The notes beneath the pieces are model-generated. The model was not told the DNA's origin and did no database searches. It worked only from the letters and a program-made list of their open reading frames with translations. Positions 10,311 to 23,208 of a stretch of 64,000 bases of DNA are shown here, piece after piece. The position numbers and the translations under genes were made by a program. The stretch lies in contig JNVV01000001.1 of the NCBI GenBank assembly GCA_000733355.1, positions 877,670 to 941,669 on the forward strand, given 5' to 3'. This DNA is from Falciphora oryzae (Eukaryota > Ascomycota > Sordariomycetes > Magnaporthales > Magnaporthaceae). Position 1 is the first letter of the stretch, and every line of letters starts with the position of its first letter.

Positions 10311-13300
10311 TATATATATATATATATATATATACGTCCGTTATATTTATAAAAAACCTCGGTACCTCTACTATGTAATATTTATATATAAAATCCCTTA
10401 AACTCGTCCTCGGGTGCGTATCGCCCCCGCTCCGGAACTTAAAAGTAAAAACTATATTTGCTTTTCGTATACGGTTTTATTATATTAAATAATAGTACCG
10501 TTTATTTATTTTTATACGATTGCTCGTAAAAGTTCCGTCGTAAAAACGTTTTTATAATTAATAAAATAAAAGAAAAATATGTAAAGGAATAAAAATATAT
10601 TACGCCGGGGTAACGTTTCGGTACCGGGTTTCGCCCTTATAACGAAACGGCTGTATTAATACTCGTGTTATAGCGTTTTAATGTAACTTTTCCGCGTAAA
10701 TTAACCCGGTTCCGCTTCGGGTCCTAACCGGGGCAGCATTTTAATATCGGGTTTCGTTTTCGTAACGAAACGTTTATATTAGTATTTGTATTATAGCGTT
10801 TAATATAGCTTTTTTACGTAAATTAGCCTGGTTTTACTCCGGGTTTTAACCGCGCGCGGGTTTTCCGTGTCCGGAGTTTTATTTCGTAATTTTAAATGAT
10901 TTAGCTTTTAGTAAATGCCCGTTTGCGAAACCGTTATTCCGCGTACGGTTTAGGTCCGCTTTTATGGTTTGTATTTAATTTTTTTATTAATTGCTTCCTT
11001 TTTTTTAGATCGCGTTGTTTGGGTAACTTTTTTTGTTATTACGTTATTATACGTTATAATTTTTAATAATAATTTTGTTTTATTTTTTTTGGGATCCGGG
11101 TTTTTACCGGCTTTTTTTTTTCCTTTTTTTTTCGCTTTTTTTTACTATTATTTCCGGGTTTGCTTTTTTGCCCGCGTTTTTTTTTCCTATTTGCATTTAG
11201 GTTTTTGCTCGTTCGCGTTTCGTTTTTTTTTTTTTTGTTTTTTTATAATATAATTCCTAAAAATAAAGCTTTTAAATTTCCCCGCGGTAGTAATAGTAGC
11301 GGTTGCAGTAATAATTCCGGTAACGAAATTACGGGCGGTAGCCGCGCCGTTCCCGCCGCTATAGCTAATAGTAATAATAGTAATAATGGTAGCGGTAATA
11401 GTCGTTTTCGTAATCGCTTTCCGTTTGCGGACGAAAACGACGGCAACGGTTTAAACGACGGCGGTTTAAACGACGGCATTTAAAACCTTCGTATTAAAAT
11501 TGTAAATGCGGTTTTATTCCGTTTTTTTCCCGGTTTTGTAACTAATTTCCTTTTTTTTCCCAATTTTACCGTTTATATAATTAATTAAAATGTTTGCCAA
11601 CGGTTAAAATCCCCGATAATTGCGTTTTTATACAACGATATAATATATATTTACCGCTTTATTATCCTTTTTATTCCGTTTCCGTAATTTTTTAATCTTT
11701 TATACAAAATATGCGTTAGTTATTTTTAACGTTTCGCTAACGGTATTAACGGTACCGGTATTATGCGCTAATGCTATTATAAAATTTATATATAACGCTT
11801 TTTATCCTGCTTTTTTCCGCTCCAGTTCCGGTTTTGCTAATATAATAATTCCAATTACTAAAAGCTTTATTTATATAAATTATATTTAATTGCGTAATAT
11901 TTGCGTTTAAATTAGTCGTTTTCTTTTAATATCCGTTTGCGATTTCGTCGCTAACGTTTCGTTCCCGTCGCGGTAATTTCTTATTAATTCCGAAAATTAA
12001 ATTGCCGCTATTTTTCGTACCTACTATCGCTATATGTAGTTTTTGTTTAAAATTAATGCGTACCGCGATATTACGTTTACGGATATTTATATTATTATTA
12101 AAATATATACCGCTTTTGTTTTAAACCGCTATTTATTTTATTTTAATATTTTTTTTATTCCAAATTCGTTATACCGGTTTAAAATATGCGATCGCCAGGT
12201 ATTACCGTATTTTAAAGGATATTTTTAAACGGTTTGGTATTTCTCCCGGCGCCGGGTTTAACCGTTCGTTTTTAACTAATTTTAAAAATGCTTTCGTTAT
12301 TATAGCTGCTTTTAATAATTCGGATTTAATCCGTTCCTTTTCCGATAATATAATGCTTTTAGGTTAAATTATATCGGGTTAAGCCGAAAAAATCGTTATG
12401 AAATGGAATACGGAAAATCGCATTTAAATGGAAAAATTAGCTTTTAAATGGGTTAAAATACGGGTAAGTATTTGTTTTTTCGCTTTTGTTATCCGTTTTT
12501 AATCCGCTAATTTTACGGTATTTTTTAAAAATTTTTTTAACAAAACGTTACCGAAAACGTTTTTAATAAAATATTATTAAAATACTGGAAAACCGTTTTT
12601 AATAAAATAAAACGGGATATAAACGATAATAGCTTCCGTTATTATTTTTTATTAACCCCTTTTACTAATTTTTTCGGTTTTTTTTTTATAACGGTTTAAT
12701 TGCGTAACGTCGGTATTTACGTAGTTTCTTTTTCCTTTTCGCTTTTTAGGTATAATGCCTTCGTTTATTTTTTTTATAATTTTTTGTGGTTTAATTCGTT
12801 TTTAATTCGGTAACGTTACTTTTTCTCCTTTTTTTTTATACGTTTTTTTTTTGCTTTTTTAACCGCTTTAAAATTTAATAATTTTTTTATACGAAATATT
12901 ATACGTGCTATTTTTTTAAACGGTATGCCTTTTATTTTTTACAATTTAAAATACGCTTTTCGGCTATTTATTTGCGTTAACCCGGTATTTTTCCGCTGTT
13001 TATTTTATCGGTCGTATTAAATTAATACGTATTACGTTATTTTTTTATCCGTTGCTATATTCGCATAGTAGCGTTACCGCATTAAATACGTTTTTGTTAA
13101 ATAGGAACGAATTTAGCTTTAATTTTTCCTTTTTAATTTAAATTGCTACCGAATTACATACTTTTAATATCTTTTTGTAATATTTAATTATTTTTTCCGT
13201 AAATAGGGGGTTATCCGTTAAGTATACGGTTTTATACCATTACGTTTTTTTCGTTATTCCCGTTATATTAGCTATTTTTAATTTCCATTTTATTATTACG

Positions 13301-14268
13301 TTAAATTTTTAACGTTTTACGTATTTATATTTAAATTTTTAATTTTTTCCGTAAAAAATAGGTATTTGTTTTAGTTTTAGCGCTATTTTAAACCGGGTTT
13401 ATCGTATTGTTTATTTTTTTTCGTTTATCCGTTTTAAAAATGGGGCTTTTTTTTCGTTTTTTATAACCGAATTTTTGGAAACGGTCTGTTATTTTCGCTA
13501 TTATTTCGTTAATGCGTTACGTTATCCCGGTTTTTTTTTTATTTATTTTCCGTATTTATAATTTTTTCGTTTGAATATAAATTTAAAAGCGGCACGTAAA
13601 TTTTTATTTTAAAATTTATTATCGAAGTTATTTTATAAGCTTTAGATACTATTTTAAAATATATTTTTTATTTTTTCGCTATTTTTTTAACTACACCCCG
13701 GGCTAATTTCGGGGTTCCGTTAGTAAATAATAAATTGCCGTTTTATAAACTAATGCGTTGCGGTATACGACCGCGTATAACTGTTTCGCGCGTACGAAGC
13801 TGCTTTTTTACGTTACCGCCGCGAATTTTATTGCCGCAAATTATTATTTATTTTATTTGCTTTTTGTTTATTTAATATAGGCGTTAAAATTTAATTTGTA
13901 ATTTAGCTAAATTTTTAAAAATTTCGCCGATAGCGTTAATTGCATTTATATATTTCCGGTACGAACCCGGGTCCGGTTAAAGCTTTTAATAAAATGGAAT
14001 AATTTAATTTTGGCCGCGTTAAACGTTATTTTTGTTTTCTTTTTGCTTTTATTTAAGACGTATCCTAAACCCGTTTTAATAGCCGGGCCGTTTCCGCCGT
14101 AGTTTGTTTTTATTATTAAAAGGTTAATATCGTTAGCGAAACCAATTACCGTTATTTTTAATATTTTTTTTAATTTATCGTAAAACGACGCGATATATAA
14201 AATAAATAATATAAATAAAAATAGTAAGCTTTGTAATATTCCTATTGTTATTTATATAAACGTAAACG

Positions 14269-14446
14269 GTACCACTGTTCAACACAACAGGACCGTATAC
14301 GAAGAGCAGACATGGTTTTTACTCCCAGGCTCCGGAGCGGGGGCGACACGCACCCGAGGACGAGTTCAAGGGTTTTTGCATGTAAATACTACATAGTAGA
14401 GGCACCGAGGTCTTTTACAGACATAACGGACGTATGAATATATATA
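14269..14446 (+). mobile_element. LINE-F, 178-bp 5'-truncated LINE fragment inside LINE-C
   Basis: This carries only the last approximately 178 bp of the LINE family, in opposite orientation to its LINE-C host, ending in a short (TA) tail. It is bounded by TAAACGTAAACG on both sides (14257-14268 and 14447-14458). LINE-D carries the uninterrupted site near 61.54 kb. It is almost free of RIP mutations although all long relatives are saturated. It is a classic 5'-truncated target-primed insertion. Confidence 0.85.
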
Positions 14447-16311
14447 TAAACGTAAACGTATTTTTATTAAACCGGAGCCAGGCCGTCCTATTTATTAGCT
14501 AGCTTTTAATTTATTTAATTGTTTTTAGTGGGAATTTTTATTTTCGTAAGGTATTAAAAAGTTTAATATAGTTAACGTTATTAAATGCTTTTAATAAATT
14601 AAATTATAATTGCAAAGCTATAACGCCGTAATTTTACGCCGTTATTACGGTATTTATTATTTATTTAATAACAAATTCGGTATTGCGTTTTTTTTATTAT
14701 TTATTTGTTTTTCCGGTAATAGTTTTTTTTTTCCGCTCCGGTTACGATCCGTATTTTTACAATCGTTTTTATAATTTTAAATATAAACGAATAAATGCGA
14801 TTAATTGCTACTTTTTTGCTGTTTTTTTTATTTTCCGTATTTTTTTAATTTAAAAAATGTTACCGTTAATGCGTTTTAAAAGCGCTTTAGGAAATATTCG
14901 AATTCGAAGCTAGCGTTAGCTATTTTAAATATAGCTTTTTAATATAATTCCCCGTACGTTTTTAATAATCCGTTCGGTAAATTATCCGCTTTTAAAGCTT
15001 TTTAATTCCGGGTTTTTTTTTTAAAACCGTTAGTATTTCGTTTTTTTTTAAAATTTATTCGGTAATTAATTAAAAATAGGTTAATAAAAGTGTAATTTTC
15101 GAACGTAATATTTTTAACGTTTATTAAATCCGTTTCCAGGTTAAAATAAAATTTAGCTATTAAAATTATAGCTTTATTAATGTAAAAATTCGTTAGCTTT
15201 TAATTTCTTTTTTTAAACCGGTTTAAATCCGGTAACCTAATTAGGTCCCGTTTTTTATAACTCCGTAATTTCGTTTATCGTTCGATATTTTAAAAAACAA
15301 ATTTTAAATCCTATTTTTTTAACGCCTTTTTAATAAACTTTTTTTAATATACGTTAAAAGCTTTTTTTTCCCTAATAAAGGTTTTATTAGTTGCTTTTCA
15401 TTTTTCGTACCTTTTTTTATATTTTTAATCGTATATATACGCGTTAATACCGCTTCGTTTTTTTAGCTAGTTTTGTAAGCATTAAATTTTAATACGGTAT
15501 TAATTTAAAATTTATTACAGTTTTTTGTTTCGGTATTAGTTCGTTATCGATATAGGTTAATTGGTTTATTAATATATTTATTTAATTATTTATATCGTTT
15601 AACGTTTTTATATTTTCGATCTTAATATATTATTTAACCAATTATAACGCTTTTTTTTATCGTTTTTAAAGTTAGTATTAACTTTTTTTATACCTATTTT
15701 TCCGCTTTTTTTTTACGGAACGGCTCCGTTTCGTAATCGATTAAAATTATTTAAAAGTAATAATCCGACCTTGTTATTTCGTCGTTTTTACTTTTATATT
15801 TAACAATTAAAATATCGGATATTTGCGCGTAATTAATAATGCTTTTTCGTTTACCGACCTTTTTTTTTATTATTTCGCCGTAAAACGTTGTTAATTTAAG
15901 CCTCTCCCGGTACGTTAGCGCAAATAATAGCTTAAATTTAGCGTTTTTCCAATTATATATATTTTATATTAAATAATGGATATTAAAATGCTTTACTAAT
16001 ACGGCGTAATTTTAAAACGGTATTATTTCGATTTCGGTTAAAAAGGTATGCTATTTTTTTAATGCTTAAAACTTTAGCGAATATATTAAATAAATATCGA
16101 TATTTTTTATTAAAGTTTATAATATAATTACTACCTAATCGTATGCGTTCCGGCTTTTTTACGTTACCGGGTTTAATCGTTAGTAAACATATAATGCTAC
16201 GTTCGATTTTATATTTATTTAGTAATATATTAGTTTATAATTGCATCTGGCCGGTTTTTTCGGGTTTCCGTACCGGTTTAATTCCGCGTTTTATATAACT
16301 ATTATATTATA

Positions 16312-16732
16312 ACGTGGTTCACAAGCGAGTGGACCACACAAGCGAGTGGGCCACTTCAAAATCCCATACTAAACGCAGTTTTCGACATCCTTGCTAACTC
16401 TACCAATTTTAATCCAAATTCGATGCAATTTTGTATTTAACGTTTTAATTATATAACCGATTTATTTTAATTATCTTCGATTTTATAACATTAATCCGGG
16501 TGAGATATAAAGAAATGCGCTAAAATAATCCCTGCAAAAGAGTTTTTCTTTAATACTATGCCCAATTCGGGGTTATAAAATCGAAGATAATTAAAATAAA
16601 TCGGTTATATAATTAAAACGTTAAATACAAAATTGCATCGAATTTGGATTAAAATTGGTAGAGTTAGCAAGGATGTCGAAAACTGCGTTTAGTATGGGAT
16701 TTTAAAGTGGCCCACTCGCTTGTGAACCACGT
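16312..16732. mobile_element. MITE-3, palindromic Fot1-related MITE
   Basis: This 421-bp element starts ACGTGGTTCACAAGCGAG and ends with the inverse, flanked by TA (16310-16311, 16733-16734). Two subterminal GCGAGTGG repeats lie in each end, followed by AATCCCATACTAAACG. The arms are inverted repeats around a short unpaired centre. It sits inside LINE-C; LINE-D shows the empty site near 63400. It has no coding capacity. Confidence 0.85.
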
Positions 16733-16920
16733 TATTCCTTTTTATTAAAAAGCGGTATATTTTTTTTTCCGTTTCCTTTTTTTATAACTTAATATAAAAT
16801 TGTTATTATTATAAGGATTTTAATAAGCGTTTTTATACGTTAAACGGGATTATATTATTTTTAATCGGTAACGGTTCGGATAAAAGTAACGGTTTTAACG
16901 GGGCCGGTATTTGTTTTTGT

Positions 16921-17478
16921 TCGCGGCACGTTGATATCGATATCAACCGGTTGGGGTGAGAAGGCCTTTGGTATATTCTGTTATCCAAAGTGTCGTCTGT
17001 CTTTTAAAAACAACGGAAGGGCTCCTCGTGCGAGCCCTTTAAATACATATATCCCAATCACGGAAGCCGCGGGGTGCGGTCGTCCAAAGCCAGTCCCGGT
17101 GCCGGGCCTAACTTGCGATTTGCACCGCTTCCGTGCATGACCGGTGATTTCCGTGCATAACCCGTAATTTCCGTTTATAACCGGTAATCCCTATTGCTGG
17201 TCCCTTCGTGTTAAAAAGGCGGGGCCTTTTAATCCCGGAGTTCCTAGTTATTAGGGATTCCCCTTGCCCGTACTTCTACCTGTCGTACAACCTTTTGCTG
17301 CCTTTCTAACACTAGCAGTTTTTTTTTTTATAATCGCACGTTCTTTTCCCAAAATTAATTGGAATAGTTAAGTTACCTTTTACTAAAATAACTCCGCATG
17401 CTTTTATGGTACAAAAAAAACGTAATAAAAGTAACTAATATTTTTAAATAACTTAGTATGAACGTTATACGGTAATTA
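16921..17478. other. Low-mutation island of unknown origin
   Basis: Past the 5' break of LINE-C, base composition becomes nearly normal to about 17330. Features seen are a palindromic GATATCGATATC at the left, a perfect hairpin GGGCTC-loop-GAGCCC near 17020, a TATA-like stretch (17041-17052), and three 20-bp tandem units at 17129-17188. No ORF of note and no matching second copy occurs in the window. It may be part of a promoter or LTR that escaped RIP, but I cannot show LTR ends. From 17330 to 17478 it is plain AT-rich sequence. Confidence 0.4.
17129..17188. repeat. Three tandem 20-bp units (TTCCGTGCATAACCGGTAAT-like)
   Basis: Units at 17129-17148, 17149-17168 and 17169-17188 share TTCCG, ATAACC or ATGACC, and GT(A/G)AT. 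Differences are mostly C/T and G/A transitions. The array lies in the low-mutation island about 75 bp downstream of a TATA-like sequence. Confidence 0.7.
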
Positions 17479-17480
17479 TA

Positions 17481-17900
17481 ACGTGGTTCACCACCTTGCC
17501 GCGCAAACCACCTTGTCGCGCATTTCAAAATCCCATACTAAACGCGTTTTTTTTCAACTAAATAACTCGCCCAATTTATAACTAAATCTTACCAAAATTT
17601 AATATGTTATATTAAACTATATAACCGATTTTATGATTATTTTTCCAGATTTTTATTATTACTATTTTAAGGTGAGTTTTAAACACTGTGCAAACACTGC
17701 GCATATCACCTTAAAGCAGTAATAATAAAAATCTGGAAAAATAATCATAAAATCGGTTATATAGTTCAATATAACATATTAAATTTTGGTAAGATTTAGT
17801 TATAAATTGGGCGAGTTATTTAGTTGAAAAAAAACGCGTTTAGTATGGGATTTTGAAATGCGCGACAAGGTGGTTTGCGCGGCAAGGTGGTGAACCACGT
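17481..17900. mobile_element. MITE-4, palindromic Fot1-related MITE
   Basis: This 420-bp element has ends ACGTGGTTCACCACCTTG and the inverse, with TA on both sides (17479-17480, 17901-17902). The subterminal repeats here read CCACCTTG(C/T)CGCGCA, a variant of the GAGTGG repeats of its relatives. The arms pair almost completely around a centre holding GTGAGTTTTAAACACTG and CAAACACTGCGCATATCAC. Confidence 0.85.
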
Positions 17901-17902
17901 TA

Positions 17903-18728
17903 TTGCTAATTTAAAAAAAAGCGGGTTTTTAGGGTAGTGGTTTTAAAAAAAAATCCATTTGGGGTCCGTATAAAGCTTTCGGTAGATCGGGTAATTGTAT
18001 TAGGATAGTTATATAGGTAGGAAATTGTATTAAGGTGGTTGGAAATGTACGTTAGCTTTTTTGGTTAAATTGTAAATAGTTTTATACAAAAGGCAGTTAT
18101 TTACTTTATACGAAGCCCGTTTTTTTTCCCCATTCGTAGGGATAAAAAGCGTCCCTTCCTTTCCTTTTTTTTAATTTTTTTTTTCCGTGCGATATAATTA
18201 TAATAACAATTACAATTATAACTATAAACTCGTTTTTTCCGATCGCGCGACCTTTTATCGCGCAACCTTTAAACTTTTTTTTTCAATTATTAATTAAAAA
18301 TTCCACTACCTTTTTTAGGCTTTTTTTTTTTTTTTTAGCTCGTACGATAGCTTTTATACCCGCTTAGCTTACCGTTTAAACGGTCGTTTCTTTTTCGGTT
18401 TTCGGTATGCTTTTTATCCGTACCGATAAACAAAATATCCGCTAGCTTTATTTATTTACCGGCTCGTTTAACAATCGTACGTTTATAACCGCGTTCGCTA
18501 TTAATATATATATTACCTTCCCTAATTTTTTTTTATTATACGCAACTAACCTTTTTTTTTTAAAATTTGCAAAACGAAAAGCGTGCGTTTTATGCTTTAC
18601 CGTTCGTTAATATCGAAATCCGGATAAATATTCCAACCGAAGCTGGTGTTTTCGATTTGGTTGCCCGGATCCTACGACGCGAATCCTATTTCCGTGCGGT
18701 TTTAATTTATTTTTGCGGAATTTTTTAT
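17903..18728. other. AT-rich DNA flanking Copia, no gene recognised
   Basis: This is RIP-like sequence with CpG retained, poly-T runs and CGTACG near 18337 and 18475. The open stretch at 18567 runs into the Copia LTR and is not a credible gene. It is the left flank of the Copia insertion and should be contiguous with 37157 onward. Confidence 0.5.
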
Positions 18729-18733
18729 CGTCG

Positions 18734-19358
18734 TATTAAAAGAACTAATGTATTTAGCTAGGTTGGGTGCATAGGCCCAACCTACCCTATACTACCCTTT
18801 TTAGATTATCTACCCTATATTGTTATGGGGTTGTGCACGGGAATAGCGGGCAGTGCTTATAGCGTGCTTAGGGGTAGCTTACAGCACCTACAGCACCTAC
18901 TGGAAGCCTAAAAGCAGCCTGCAACCCCTATGGGATGCCTAAACACCCAAATCAGTCGTTGTGGGTCGCACTAACTCGCCTACCCTGCATATTTACCCTA
19001 CACAAAATTCATTGGGAGTCAATTTGCATAAGTTAGAATTGGAGGCCCAACGCGGAGATAGGTTTGGTGGCCGTAGGTCGATTTTTTGGAAATCCCATAC
19101 AAAATAATTTTTCGGAAAATCACTCGCGGCACCGGAAGCCCCCACGGCGGAAAACCCGCGGGATCGATATCGGTAGGTATATAAGGGAAGCGATTGTTAG
19201 CGCCCCTTAATTGCAATACAAGCCTATTCCACCTACTAAGCTTGGGGCCCCGACAGCGCTATTTATAGCGCCTATTAAGGCCCAATCCAACTAACCGAAA
19301 CCCTGCTAGCCATTGTAACTGCGCTGCAAATCCCCGATTTAACCTCCGAATATTAACA
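18734..19358 (+). repeat. Copia 5' LTR
   Basis: This 625-bp LTR begins TATTAAAAGAACTAATG, where the canonical TG has mutated to TA, and ends CCGAATATTAACA. The partner at 36527 starts with intact TGTT. Differences between the two are dominated by C/T and G/A transitions, consistent with RIP after insertion. Confidence 0.9.
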
Positions 19359-19373
19359 GGTTATAAGCCCGGG
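19359..19373 (+). promoter_or_regulatory. Copia primer-binding site, probably half tRNA-iMet
   Basis: Directly after the 5' LTR is GGTTATAAGCCCGGG. With one G-to-A change assumed, GGTTATGAGCCC is complementary to the anticodon stem-loop of initiator tRNA-Met (CUCAUAA loop), the primer arrangement known for Drosophila copia and relatives. The complementarity is read from sequence; the use is inferred. Confidence 0.6.
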
Positions 19374-20225
19374 AAATCCAGTAACTGGCGGGCGATCGGA
19401 GCCTATCGAGTGCTAAATTGAACCTACTAATAAACCTTGCGACCGCTTTCTAAAGGGCGAGTCAAGGCTTTAATTTGGGGAATTAAAGGTACTAAAGCTA
19501 ATCGCTAAAAAATGGCAACACTTACTAGTAAGCGCTAAGGAGCGCTAATACCAAAGCTTATTGCGGCGTTGCAAAACGCTGTAAATAATTTAAATAGGGA
19601 TATCCAATTATTAATTAAGGGCTATAGCGCTTAAAAGCGCACTATAAATACCTATTTGGTTTTATATTCGTAGGGGTAACGTTGCGCAGATTGTTATGCA
19701 GCCTCGTAAGAAATACACCTCGGTTAAAGCAGTTTGTAACCTACCCTAAAAAACGTTTTACCCTCGCGGTAAACTCATTAAAGCGGAAGTTGTTTGCTTC
19801 GGTAACCAACGATTTAATTGGTGTTAGTAATGCATTTAGCACCTAAAGGAACGTTGAATAGCTGCATTTTAGGAACCCTGTTAATGTACGTGGAAGCTGG
19901 AAATAAAATCCTAAGGCTTAGCTACCTTTAGGTCAACTAATTGTAGTTGTAACGATCCTTTAAAGGAATATAAGGTTTAATTAGCTTTTAAAGCTACCCT
20001 ATATTTTAAGCCCTAAAATTTTGCAAACTCCAGGCTAATTGCGCTATAGTAATTGTTAAGCAAAACCCTAAAAAATTAGGCACCTTTTAGGTTAGTTGGC
20101 GTAAAGCAACTGTTAAAAGCCCTGAAAGACGGTGACCTTTAGGCATTTAAACAGTATTGTTATAAATAGGAACTGCGAGGTCAAAATTGCTATAAGTTAC
20201 CCTATATAAGGCACTTTAAGCAAAT
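19374..20225 (+). other. Copia 5' leader
   Basis: About 850 bp lie between the primer-binding site and the first in-frame ATG of gag-pol. The stretch has many short C/T-mutated segments, with no open frame or recognised motif. It probably holds the packaging and dimerisation leader, by position only. Confidence 0.5.
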
Positions 20226-23208
20226 ATGCAAAACAACCCAAACGATGGAACTTAAGCGACGGGTAAAGGGGGTAACATTGCCCCAATTGCATTGGAAACA
20301 ATATTAGCCACAATAACTGCACAAGCGGCGCGTATCGATAAATTAATTAGGGCTTTAAAAGCGCCATAAGGCACTAATAGGGGCAACCAAACGCAACAAT
20401 AGGGGGCAACGGGGGTTACACCTACCCCGTTTAATCTTCAAGTCCCTGGGCAATTAGGAGTTCCTATAACTACTGCCCCTAACGTATTTGAAAATCTAAT
20501 TAATTTATCGAAGGCACCATTTCCGCCGCCCGCACCGCCTGCACCTGCACCACCGGCCCCTAATAACTAGGCGGATATTTTATCCTATTCCAACCCAGTA
20601 ATAAGGGAATTGTTCCGTAAAGTGCACTTTTTTCCTGAAACCTTAAAGCTAAAAGGGGCCCAAAACTATGCAGAATGGGAAACAACACCTACTAGAGCGT
20701 TTATTGCCCTAAGGGATAGTTACTCCCTAACGCCAAAAATCGAACGAAATGCCTTTTATAAGGAGTTCCATGCCCTAGACTACGCTAAATATAAAGGCGG
20801 TATTAGCGAGTTTAATTCCTACTTCAATTCACTGCTAGTTCGGCTCCGGAATAGTCAAATGCAATTAGCTGCTGTTGATATTAAAAATCAATACCTAAAG
20901 GCCATAAAGGGGTTTTTTCCCCACTGGGCTAAAAGGCTTCGAAATACTATCCGTAATGCTACTGCTTTAAGGCAGTTTACCGAAGGCATTAATTTGCAGT
21001 ACCTAATGGCTAATTTAATTGCTAAAACTTATAATCCAATCTCTACAGCCCACAAATAAGCTGCTAGTTACAGGGCTTAAATGCAAAATAAGCCAAAAGG
21101 TGAAAAGGGTACCAATGCCAAAAGCAAAGGCAAAGGTAAAAAGAAAGAGAAAAAAGCCGCTAAAAGGAATGGCAAAAAGGCTAAAAATGAGCCTAAAAGC
21201 CAAGATGGCTCCTTTGGATCTAATAAATCCAAAAAGAAGAGAAAAAACGGTAACAAATCCTCCGATAAAAAAGGAACTTCCTTTGTAATGCTAAATTACA
21301 GTTTCCTATTAGGGGATTTTGGTGCTAAAAACCCTTTTGTAAGGTTTTCGGAAAGTAACGCTACTAGCGAAACTGTGGACTTGGAGTCACTAAACGCATT
21401 AGACGATAGTGACTTTTCGGATATTAAATCTGATTTAAAGGCTTCAATTACCTTTGATTTACCGGTGGCAGTGCATTGCACGCACTGTAAATTTGTAAAT
21501 AATGCTAAAAAGGCTTTAAAAGCCCCTGTTTTATACGATATAGGTAGTACAAATTACATTTTTAACTTTAAGGAGCATTTTTTTAATTTTAGTACCAAAA
21601 CTGAAAAAGAGATTACAACGGGTGGCGGCCCCGTAACCACTAGAGGCATAGGCATTGTTAAAATAGCAGTAAAATGCTTTAAAGACCTTAATGATTTCGA
21701 AGTAATAACATTAAAAAATGTGTTGTTTATCCCCGAATTCGATGTCAATATTATTAGTGGTTTTCGTTACTATAAATCAGGCGGTGTCCTTATCAAATAC
21801 AAGCTGTTTAACTCCAATCGCAAATGCTAAGGCGTTTTAGATCCCGTTAATAACGGTTTTTTCCTTGACGTTAAAGGGTATATTTTGCCCAATGTACGCA
21901 AAGGATCTCACTATAGCACAAGTTTTAGCCATGCCTTACAGCGGGTGACTCCCGTAATTAGCGTTGAACTTAACAACGTTCCCCCTGTAAATTAGGAGGA
22001 ATATGCTCGTTTCGATTCTAATTCGGAAGAAAATACGGATTAAACGGAAGAGTTACCTTATACTAAAGGTAAAGCTACCCTAAACCAAAAGAAAAAATTG
22101 GAAAAAGGGACCACTAAAACCAAACCTAAGTTTAATGCAAAAAGCTTTGAAAACTCCCGTGTAATTAAGCCCCGTGAGCTCGGCAAACCACTAGACAAGT
22201 CCATTAAAAAGCTTATTCCAAAGGACGTTACTTTACTAAAAAGGGGGACTTCCTATGCAAGAGATCCGTTGCCCGAGTTTCCCTTAATAAGTAAGGTACA
22301 AGCGGCCCCTTATATTAACATTACCCCTAAAAGCCTCCAAAAGTTAGCTGACGGATGGGTAAATGCAAAGGGGGACGTTGTAAAAAGGTGTGATAAAAAT
22401 TTGGCTTTAAAAGCGCTGCTTTGGCACCGCCGATTAGGGCATTTGGGGTTAGCGTTGCTAAAAAAAACTGCTAAAATAATTGCAATTTTTTTTAACTTTG
22501 ATAAGGTTTAAAGGCTGTAATGCGCAATTTATGCTAAAACTGTAGCGGTATGGAAAACTAAAAAAAGCCCGTTGCTTTTACCGGATAACGTTTTAAATTC
22601 TATCGAAAGGGATACTATTATTTTATCCCTAACGCCATATAATAGAAAGCCAGTAATCCTTTTGCTTATTAACCGAAAATTAAAATATAAATGGACCTTC
22701 CAGCTATTTAATAAGCACGGCCTAATAGTATATACTGCTATAAAGTCCTTTTTTAAAGGCCTAAAAACAAATTACGGGCGCTATCCCTCAAAATTATTCT
22801 TTAATAGTGGTAAGGAAGTTAATTTGGCGCTAAAAGATTGGCTTAATAAAAAAGGCATTGCGTTTGAAACGTCAAACCCCTATAACCACGGGCAAAATAG
22901 CCTATCAAAACGCTTTGTAAAGGTGATTTTGGACAGGCTTAGGGCTACAATTATTGCGGCAGGCCTGCCGTTTTATTTGTAGTGTTATATCCTACTTGCC
23001 GTAATTAAACTAATAAACGCTACTGCAATTACTAATAGGGAGCTTAGCCCCTACCAAAAGTTTTATAACGAAGTAAAACCCGGATCTTCTTACAAGCCTA
23101 ATTTAGGCCATTATAGGGTGATTGGTACTTATGCGGAAGCATTAATACCCTTAAAATACAAAGCAAAATCGAAAAAACTAGCAACCAAAACGGAACCCGT
23201 TAGGCTTT
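20226..23208 (+). pseudogene. Copia gag-protease-integrase (first part of gag-pol)
   Basis: Starting at ATG 20226 the frame gives a P/A-rich N-terminus and a gag domain (about 20610-21057, with P-E-T-L-K-L-K-G-A-Q-N-Y-A-E-W). A lysine-rich linker (21081-21280) follows, then a retropepsin whose D-S-G-like motif reads D-I-G-S at 21538-21549. The integrase zinc-binding start L-W-H-R-R-L-G-H is near 22420, and the integrase end P-Y-N-H-G-Q-N-S-L-S-K-R near 22880-22915. A few TAA/TAG stops (for example after 21057 and 21830) fit CAA-to-TAA and TGG-to-TAG mutation. The frame ends where Gypsy-2 is inserted and resumes at 31454. Confidence 0.88.

Larger units (their letters stand above)
10313..16920 (-). 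mobile_element. LINE-C, RIP-degraded Tad1-like LINE, reverse orientation
   Basis: This is the longest contiguous LINE here, read right to left. Sequence homologous to the endonuclease GDFN region lies near 15985. The RT box F-A-N-D lies at about 14131-14143. Thumb-like sequence follows near 13400-13650, then the trinucleotide array (about 11340-11410), the 41-residue repeats (about 10.61-10.86 kb) and the 3' end at about 10330 with a (TA) tail. It is interrupted by a short LINE fragment (14269-14446) and by MITE-3. The 5' end stops near 16920, where LINE-D continues, so it is 5'-truncated. Catalytic Asp to Asn and dense stops show it is dead. Confidence 0.85.

Noticed and set aside
18567..18761. 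Small gene left of Copia
   Set aside because: The frame runs across the Copia target duplication into the LTR, and the sequence is RIP-like with no recognisable domain.
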